Assembly: GCA_003008705.1 (NCBI GenBank)
Contig: PDUO01000018.1
Span: forward strand, 522,630-586,629
DNA: 64,000 nucleotides
Direction: 5' to 3'
DNA from: Pezicula radicicola
Taxonomy: Eukaryota; Ascomycota; Leotiomycetes; Helotiales; Dermateaceae
The first letter of the stretch is position 1. Every line of letters starts with the position of its first letter. A program made the translations under genes and the position numbers. Shown piece after piece: positions 57,612 through 64,000 of this stretch. Under the pieces are notes generated by a model that was given only the letters and a program-made list of their open reading frames with translations, searched no databases and was not told the origin of the DNA.

Positions 57612-58025
57612 ATGCTTGAGTGCGTAATATCCAAGGATAGGGATTCGAATTTGTGCACTTTAACTACAACCACGACCTCTTCTATTTCCTCCACGACAGG
57701 CGGAGCAACTTCCTCTCCTACAAGTCCACCAAGCTCGACGAGCGCGCCAGCAGGTTTATCTAATGGTGCCAAAGCAGGAATCGGAGTTGGGACAGCCCTT
57801 GGTGCTATTGGAATTGCGTGTCTTTTGGTCGCCTTGTGCTTCTTCCGGCGACGGAGAACATCTAGCCTTGATCGATCTGAATTGTCTGCTGGTGAGCAAG
57901 GCATTCATAAACAGCTGCCGTTGAAGTATAAAGTTCCTCTGGTAGAGGCGCCGGTGGAGTCAAAAAAGCCTATAGGCCCACAAGAGACTCATGAGATGTG
58001 GGCAGAGCCTCGGCACTGGGGATGA
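57612..58025 (+). CDS. Small single-pass membrane protein, probably 5'-truncated
   Basis: 137-residue frame with an ATG at 57612. After a short N-terminus (CVISKDRDSNLC) comes a Ser/Thr/Pro-rich stretch, then a membrane segment (IGVGTALGAIGIACLLVALCF) preceded by the fungal juxtamembrane motif GLSNGAKAG. A basic stop-transfer (RRRR) and a short cytosolic tail ending AEPRHWG follow. This is the C-terminal half of a common fungal surface-protein layout (signal peptide, Cys-rich ectodomain, Ser/Thr stalk, one membrane span; Mid2/WSC-like). The usual signal peptide and Cys-rich domain are missing. No upstream exon was found in the 376 nt before it, so it may be a truncated relic. Confidence 0.55.
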   Translation: MLECVISKDRDSNLCTLTTTTTSSISSTTGGATSSPTSPPSSTSAPAGLSNGAKAGIGVGTALGAIGIACLLVALCFFRRRRTSSLDRSELSAGEQGIHKQLPLKYKVPLVEAPVESKKPIGPQETHEMWAEPRHWG

Positions 58026-58192
58026 TGATAATGGAGTTGTTTATTGAAATAATGGCCGGTAGAGGCGTTTTGATATTAAGATGCGGTCTGTAGTGTAACC
58101 AAAAAATATTTGTGATGACTTAAAATGTATGGGATATTATATCTCAATCATGTATTTTGTATTTAAACGTTTGGTTACCGATATCGACTTCT

Positions 58193-59152
58193 TTAAGAAT
58201 GATCTGCGAAAGTCTGAGATGTTGCCAGTTTATATTCTGGGCACCAATGCAAGATATCTTCCATTCTCCCTGCCTGCCACACGTTTGCCTGGTGGTATCC
58301 AAATGGCTTGTCGTACCACATCGTCTCCACACTGAAAGTCATTGCGATCTCCATCGAAGGAAGATTCACGGCCGGTGACCCATCGGCTTTTGGTGGCAGC
58401 TCCGCCATCTTCGTCCATATCCATTGATCTTCATAATCAATGTTTGCCTTGTTCGACCCTACTTTTTTATCCTCTTCCCAGCTCGAATTTCTGACGATAT
58501 CCAGTATCATGCCCCTGTTCCTCAATGATAATCCACCATTATATCCGTATCCAAGCCCCCGCGAAGTGTCAATCGGTGCGCCTATCATATCGTATTGCAG
58601 AAAGTCGTCAATTGTTTGTTTAGCATTTGAGCAAATAATGCTATCGCCTTGAAACATCAATATCTTCTCTGCTGGTGCCATCGCTTCCCAGAACCATGGC
58701 TTCGTAAAAAATGCAGAGACCCCAGAATGATGCTCGAAGTTTGCAGTTGACGGTAAAGTTTTGACGAAGAAGCGCCCGTCCTTGACATTTCGTTGGAAGA
58801 CCGCAGACTCTGCAAATAGGTTGATGTTATCTTCCGATGTGAAGACGTGTATAGGCCATTCCGGTCCAAGTACGGATGAGAAGTGTAGTATTAAAGGGAT
58901 TATATTTTCGAGGGCTCGGTTCTCAACGATCGCGGCTGCTTTGGTGGTTGAGATAAGAGCTCCTGGTGAGGACTTCGCATTTGAAGTAGTGGACGAAAGA
59001 CGAAGGGAGCTGCTCGGTTCCGAGAAGGAAAGTTTTGTTGTCCAGAGGATAAAAAGGACAAAAAGGAGACCAAGAGCGCTAATGAGACGTTTCCTGCTGG
59101 CCGTTGGAGCCATAACATTCCTTCCCCAAGCCGAGCTGTGTGCATTCGACAT
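58193..59152 (-). CDS. DUF5672-type glycosyltransferase-like protein, type II membrane
   Basis: Single-exon gene for 319 residues. The start is the ATG at 59152 (MSNAHSSAW); a second ATG at residue 14 (MAPTASRK) is also possible. A signal-anchor (LISALGLLFVLFILWTTKL) follows a basic segment, giving a Golgi-type type II topology. The luminal domain matches DUF5672, a family found near fungal glycosyltransferases: IIPLILHFSSVLGPEWPIHV, FTSEDN, FWEAMAPAEKILMFQGDS, GAPIDTSRGLGYGYNGGLSL and YEDQWIWTKM. QGDS and the Asp/Glu in YEDQW may serve as metal or nucleotide-sugar contacts, by analogy only. The gene is intact; substrate unknown. Confidence 0.85.
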   Translation of the reverse strand: MSNAHSSAWGRNVMAPTASRKRLISALGLLFVLFILWTTKLSFSEPSSSLRLSSTTSNAKSSPGALISTTKAAAIVENRALENIIPLILHFSSVLGPEWPIHVFTSEDNINLFAESAVFQRNVKDGRFFVKTLPSTANFEHHSGVSAFFTKPWFWEAMAPAEKILMFQGDSIICSNAKQTIDDFLQYDMIGAPIDTSRGLGYGYNGGLSLRNRGMILDIVRNSSWEEDKKVGSNKANIDYEDQWIWTKMAELPPKADGSPAVNLPSMEIAMTFSVETMWYDKPFGYHQANVWQAGRMEDILHWCPEYKLATSQTFADHS

Positions 59153-60353
59153 AACGATTCCTTCCGCCAACTGTATGATAGACTACGTGTGCAGAGAGGT
59201 TTGGCGACAGAGAGTTGTATGTATGACCGTGTATTGAGCCCCGTCGCCAGAGGAATGGATGAAGACAAAACGTCGTCGAAATGTCTACGACAGTTCTGGA
59301 TTATTGATAATGGATCCCCTTTGGAACAGAAGTCTCTGAATTTTCAGGATCTCTGGGTTTCCGGCACCCTGCATCTAGGGAGGCCAAGCTTCGTACAGAA
59401 GCTTTGGGGTAAGAATCTCCCTTGCTTGGCACTCTGTGAATAGCAAATAAGGGAAATGACCTACGGAAAACTCTGCATAACGAGATTATATACTGTACCA
59501 GTAATTGATGCCCAGAATCGTGGCGTCTCCGTACTCAAGCCAAGGTAATGGCGGCACGGCAGCACCTATGTCCCCTTGCACCCATCGAAGGGTCTCTTGC
59601 CCGAGAGTGCCCCCTGTACACACTTGTTGGAATGGAGTTCATGTTGATGCGTTCCTGATTATGGGTTGCAATGCTTCAGTTGATGTACAGAGAGGGTCTC
59701 GAAGTGGCAGTACTGATTAAGGCGTGTTCGATGGTGGAGTTCGTAAAGTGCTGCTGAGAAAAAGGTCTAGCTTTCGCTTACATACGAAGTAAGCACACTT
59801 GCTTGAATCTGGTGAACTTGGCGAGTACGAAAGTATTTCGGATGGGCGGGCGGGCTGCGACGGAGCTCGGCATTTTTATCTCATCATCATAAACGCTTGA
59901 GAAGTATAACGATGTATGCAATTCCTAATTGAAGAAGCCCGAAGAGCCTTTTAGGTACCGTCAGCAAGTCAGCAGCCCTGTTACTACCCTTTCTACCTAG
60001 AGGAACCAGAAGGAAAGAAAGAAACAAGTCGGAGCAGTATGACAGCATCCTTATCCCATATTCGAGCCCCATTTTCTACGACCGAGGCTTTGAAGGTGCT
60101 TAAGCTGGGCTCCATCAGAGGATATCTGGTCATACGTTTTGTATAACGAAGGGATCTTCCTCGTGCACAATGTGCGACATATGGCGGCTAAGTACTCCAT
60201 GGCAAACACAATGGAAATCTTGCGATGCTTCCCTTCGAGGTAGACAGAAACTGCTAGTGGACTGACGAGGACATATACAGCCCTGTGTTGGGCTAGTGCG
60301 TGGAGCATTTGCCTAACAAGGCTCCTCAAAGGAAAGACCTGGGTCTACTACGC
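59153..60353. other. Intergenic
   Basis: Promoter side of the minus-strand DUF5672 gene and 3' flank of the minus-strand permease relic. Short frames exist but none is convincing. Confidence 0.45.
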
Positions 60354-61660
60354 CTAGAAAATTCCATCTATCCAGGCCGAGAGCTTACTTTTATTCTGCG
60401 GTATACAAGTTTCCTCATAGTCATCAATCTCGTCTCTTATCCCACCTAAACTCAAATATGCAGGCCCCGGCCTGGCGTACTTGGGCTTTTTTACCAGCTT
60501 CCAAAAGAGAAAGAAGATCGGGAAGACACCGACAACGGTGTAGTTGAGGAAGAAGTCGCGCAGACTAAATGGCGTCGTATCTGCTAGGAAGTTTGTCCAT
60601 CTATTCGCAAATATTCCAAAGATTACTCCAGCTATAGCAACGTAAGAGGTATATGGCTGGAAACGCCCTTTATAAGGCAGGCTATTACGATCAATGCCTT
60701 GAGTCTTTATGGAAAAGTAAAAGTGTCGGTATGTAATAGCTGTGGCCAAGTAATTAATAAGTTGGCTGGCTGTCACCAAGCTAATAAGCCAGCTGATAAC
60801 CTTGGCGCTCGATGTCTTGATCTGCAGGAAACCAAGAAGACAGAACGCCAGACCAGCCAGAACCGAGTAAACAGGAATTCCAGATTTCAGAGTCTTAGAC
60901 ATAAATTTCGGAGCTTTACCTCAATAGACATACCAAACATTGTTCGAGTCGTTGCGTACAACACGCCATTTCCAGCAGAGAATAGCGATGTCATGATCAG
61001 AGCGTTGATAACATGTGGAAGACCCGATATTTTAAGGTTTTCCATAGCAATTACATAGGGAGACCTAACACAATATTTAGGTACGTAGGCTTAGTGGTTG
61101 TTTTGTGGCAATGACTTATGCTGCTGCAGCTCCTGACCCAGCCTTCGTACCTCCGTAAATTGTTGCCAGTGTTGGATCATTGTAAGGAATTAAAATTCCA
61201 ATACAAAGGGCTGACAAAATGAAGAATATGAGGATTCTGTAGGTGACATGTTTGAAGGCTTTCGGCATTACTGTACGGGGCAGCTCAGCTTCACTGGCGA
61301 TCATTGAAATGTACTCCGGACCATTGTATCTGGTTACATTCAGCATGCATACTTCTTTTAGACATCATTGACTGACGTGAATGCGGCTTGAAGAAACCCA
61401 GCCAGGACATCCAGACAGCGGCCTGCCTCACCCGTTTCTTTATATTCGACGAAAGCACCCTACTGATTGATGAGTCCATTGCCGGCAAATGAAGCTCCCC
61501 AACTTACGGAAGATTTCCAGTATCGAAAGCCATATCTATCATGTAGAGGATTTCCACCAAGCATGGTTATGAAGGTGAAGGGGATCAGTCCGCAGATCAA
61601 GGCCAACTTGAATTTTTACATTTGGGTAATGCCGAAGTATCGTACATTTATCAATTGAAG
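60354..61660 (-). pseudogene. Amino-acid permease (yeast AAT family), 5'-truncated and degenerate
   Basis: Relic of a 12-span amino-acid/polyamine transporter. On the minus strand the readable part begins with a membrane segment (LALICGLIPFTFITMLGGNP, then HDRYGFRYW) just after an in-frame TAA in FGITQM. It continues over two small introns (GTAAGT at about 61497, GTCAGT at about 61371). These restore QAAFTYNGPEYISMIASEAE, the family's conserved region. Further pieces are SPYVIAMENLKISGLPHVIN and SAGNGVLYATTRTMFGMS, and then a last open exon (60902-60354) with the final spans (TASQLINYLATAITYRHF) and a C-terminus ending LSAWIDGIF. The first ~150-200 residues of the family are absent, and AT-rich DNA lies upstream. 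I judge it non-functional. Confidence 0.75.
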
Positions 61661-63410
61661 GAAGCTGTTATCTGACCAATTTTCTTATTTTTATAGTAAT
61701 TAATTACTTTCTTTCTAAAACGTTCTTCTTCTCTGTTATACCTCCTTCTAAGAACCAAATGCTATTTTTCATCTAGACACCCTGCGCAACCAAACGAGCC
61801 CTTAGACTAGCAGTCTTGTTAAAATTTGGAGTATCCCTTTGAGGACTGCAGGGACTTTTTACTCTTACCACATAAAAGTCGCACCCACTCGTCGTCAAAG
61901 GGATAGGACTTATACTACTTTCTGAATTCCTCTCCCTTTTCCTTTCTGTCTGCCTTCCCACTCACCCTTGACTGATCCATAGTGCGGTTATAGCATCTGT
62001 TGATACTAAGTAGAGTTGCAGTTCAAGCATTGGGAAAGAGTTGATATTGCTCTACAGTACTAAGTTACATGAGTGCGGGCCCTTTATAGGAGTGTAAGCT
62101 CAGGGTACTAATCCAGATTAGGACGAAGGAGGGTAATACTTTATCGATTGATATATATGAAAACTTTAAGATATCCGAAAGGAGAAATTGCAGCTGATTC
62201 GTTAGCAACAGTATTTTTAACAGCCAATTCCTCTCCTATCCTTCACGAAAGGCATTAAGAGACCCGGAAGAGACGAGGAAAGTCTCCTTGATATATTACC
62301 ACCAACTCCGATCCGGCAAGGCGATGTGATTAAAACGTTCCCAGTCCTCCAAATTAGAAAAATAAACCGCAGAGACTTCCGTTACACAAGCGCAAGAGTC
62401 ATCCCTCGCTTCTGAAAACCTGCCACATTTGCAGAAAGGTTTCATCATCTCTCGTTCAATGAGGGGAAGAAACGAAAACCCTGCATCTTCATTCAACCAA
62501 TCTCAAAGAGAGCGCATTCTGAAATATTTTGAAATCCAAGGGTCTCTTTCTTCAAGTCGGCGGTAGGGCAGCAGCTCCGTTTGGATGCTTGCCCAGAGAG
62601 TACCGAGATTCTTGCTTCCACCGGAGAAATTTTTGTGTTCGTATTTATGCTCACACCATTACTTTTACGTAGAAGAACGTAGCGCGTTTAGGATAGAAGA
62701 ATAAACCCTAAAGATTGATCTAAAGAAAAATACTATCAGAGAATATTCTTTGCCTAATCATTTTGCATTAGGATATAAGATAGTGCAGGAGAAACAAAGC
62801 CAATTTCCTTATGCTTGCGTTGTTAGATGTCAAGGGGAAACAAATAAATTAAGCGACAGATTTCACGACTCACTGCAGTGACTCAGCTTACAATCGCGAT
62901 CCTCTTATTGATAAATGACTCACTCCAATCAATCACGGATTCCACATCACAAAATAAGTATTGAATAGTATCAATTACTAAAGCACACGCTATCTAAAAG
63001 AGCATGTACTAAATCTCTCCTAACTAATAGGTAGAGTAGGTAGTGAATCATCTCAAACCAGGATCTCTAAACCCCGAAGCCTCAAGCCTGAAGCAGTCCT
63101 TGCCTATTCCCAGGCTATGCTATGCATGCTATGCTACAAGTTCGTGAAAACCCATCCCACCCTGTCCAATCCAAGAACACCAGAAAACAGTAGTAGCAAA
63201 TATATGGATAGCCATCCTTCCCTGGGTATTATGCAAGAAAGAACATACAGATACAACCAGAGTAAGCTATGCCAGCCAGCAACGATCCATGCAACACCAT
63301 GCATCCCTCGCCGAAAAAAAGAAGAACGCACTCTATCAATCATATCGTCAAGGTCGATTGCGGTAAAGACTGGAAACCACCAATTAAGTAGTCGTGGGTG
63401 AAGACCGAAA
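61661..63410. other. Intergenic, AT-rich
   Basis: No gene is supported in about 1.7 kb. The right ~250 nt are the probable 3'UTR of the partial gene at the edge. GC/AT composition changes at about 63.05 kb, where gene-like composition returns. Confidence 0.45.
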
Positions 63411-64000
63411 TTAGATGAGCTCGAATCCCTCATCCTCAACCGGAACCTTTTCAACAACGGCAATCTTCTGCTTTGGACTTCCCTTCTTTCCCTTCTTGGT
63501 GGTCAAGACTGTTGCCTCACCCTCATTATCAAGCACCTCATACTCAGTACCAACAATCTTATCTGTCTCCTTACTCTTCCACTTCTGCTCAGCCTGTTCA
63601 ACTAAGCCCCCTAGATCAACAGCTCGTCCATTCTCAGTTGGGGAAGCACGCTTGGTGTCAAAGCTGTAAAGGATGCCAGAAATGGCAGAGTCTTCGGAGG
63701 ATTTGTTCTTTCGGGCTGTGTGTACGGAGTTGAGGTTGTTGTTGACGTGCTGGGGAAGAAGGTCGAGAAGGGAGGTGGAAGTATCGAAATCAGCTGTAGC
63801 CTCTGTATCTGCCTTTCGTGTGTGTCTACCCAAGCTTGAGAGGTTTCTCTCCTGTATGAACTGGATGCTCACAGACTTGGGACCCTTTGAAGCCTTTACG
63901 TGGGACCTATTCGTTGTAATGAGTATGTGGTTTAAAGCGGTGATGGGGCATAATGTACAACTTACAATTGCTTCTCTGGTCGGCACTTCCGGGCCTGTTC
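63411..64000 (-). CDS. Conserved-looking hypothetical, partial (5' end beyond the window)
   Basis: The minus-strand gene enters from the right edge. The first visible exon (64000-63966) reads EQARKCRPEKQ and is spliced by GTAAGT...AATAG (intron 63965-63907, 59 nt). The terminal exon runs 63906-63411. The joined frame is open: SHVKASKGPKSVSIQF, a hydrophilic Ser/Asn-rich middle, GRAVDLGGLVEQAEQKW, a Lys-rich patch (TTKKGKKGSPKQK) and an acidic end (VPVEDEGFELI). The visible ~176 residues are charged, with no membrane span and no domain I recognise. Composition suggests a soluble, perhaps nuclear protein. It needs the next window for identity. Confidence 0.7.
   Translation of the reverse strand, partial: TGPEVPTREAIVSCTLCPITALNHILITTNRSHVKASKGPKSVSIQFIQERNLSSLGRHTRKADTEATADFDTSTSLLDLLPQHVNNNLNSVHTARKNKSSEDSAISGILYSFDTKRASPTENGRAVDLGGLVEQAEQKWKSKETDKIVGTEYEVLDNEGEATVLTTKKGKKGSPKQKIAVVEKVPVEDEGFELI

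Overview
The window is nuclear DNA of a filamentous ascomycete (Pezizomycotina). Genes carry short GT-AG introns of about 50-260 nt with CTRAC-like branch sites. A PalI/RIM9 pH sensor, a bystin, an ABC1 kinase and fungal-type carotenoid genes (a fused lycopene cyclase/phytoene synthase) are present. A Leotiomycete-like genome is my best guess, but the class is an inference. Gene models were rebuilt by hand from reading frames and splice sites; reconstructed coding lengths divide by three.

Layout. 1-5.2 kb: AT-rich, with a decayed piggyBac-type transposase. 5.2-8.4 kb: a GPI-anchored Ser/Thr-rich cell-wall protein and a four-exon short-chain dehydrogenase, both minus. 8.4-19.3 kb: gene-poor; three strong TATA boxes, one possible small secreted protein, a decayed minus-strand gene and degenerate repeats. 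19.3-26.6 kb: carotenoid cluster with phytoene desaturase (carB) and lycopene cyclase/phytoene synthase (carRA) in tandem on minus, and a divergent CarT/CAO-2-type carotenoid oxygenase on plus. The oxygenase carries an in-frame stop and a frameshift. 26.6-30.2 kb: AT-rich, with a degenerate minisatellite based on TAACTCACTTG. 30.2-33.0 kb: a DEAD-box RNA helicase with three predicted 5'UTR introns, and with the same minisatellite inside one coding intron. 33-38.8 kb: gene-poor relics. 38.8-52.7 kb: a gene-dense block with an ABC1-family kinase, palI, a cytochrome P450, a conserved hypothetical and ENP1/bystin. 53-58 kb: an F-box-like relic, an acidic hypothetical with a frame break, and a short one-pass membrane protein. 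58-64 kb: a DUF5672 glycosyltransferase-like protein, an amino-acid permease pseudogene, and a partial gene running off the right edge.

How they work together. Only the carotenoid block is a pathway cluster. CarRA makes phytoene and cyclises the ends, CarB desaturates, and a CarT-type enzyme would cleave torulene toward neurosporaxanthin. CarRA and CarB look intact while the cleavage enzyme looks broken, so the pathway would be predicted to stop at torulene or other C40 carotenoids unless the lesions are assembly errors. The remaining genes are unrelated housekeeping, signalling or accessory functions separated by AT-rich repeat-bearing islands.
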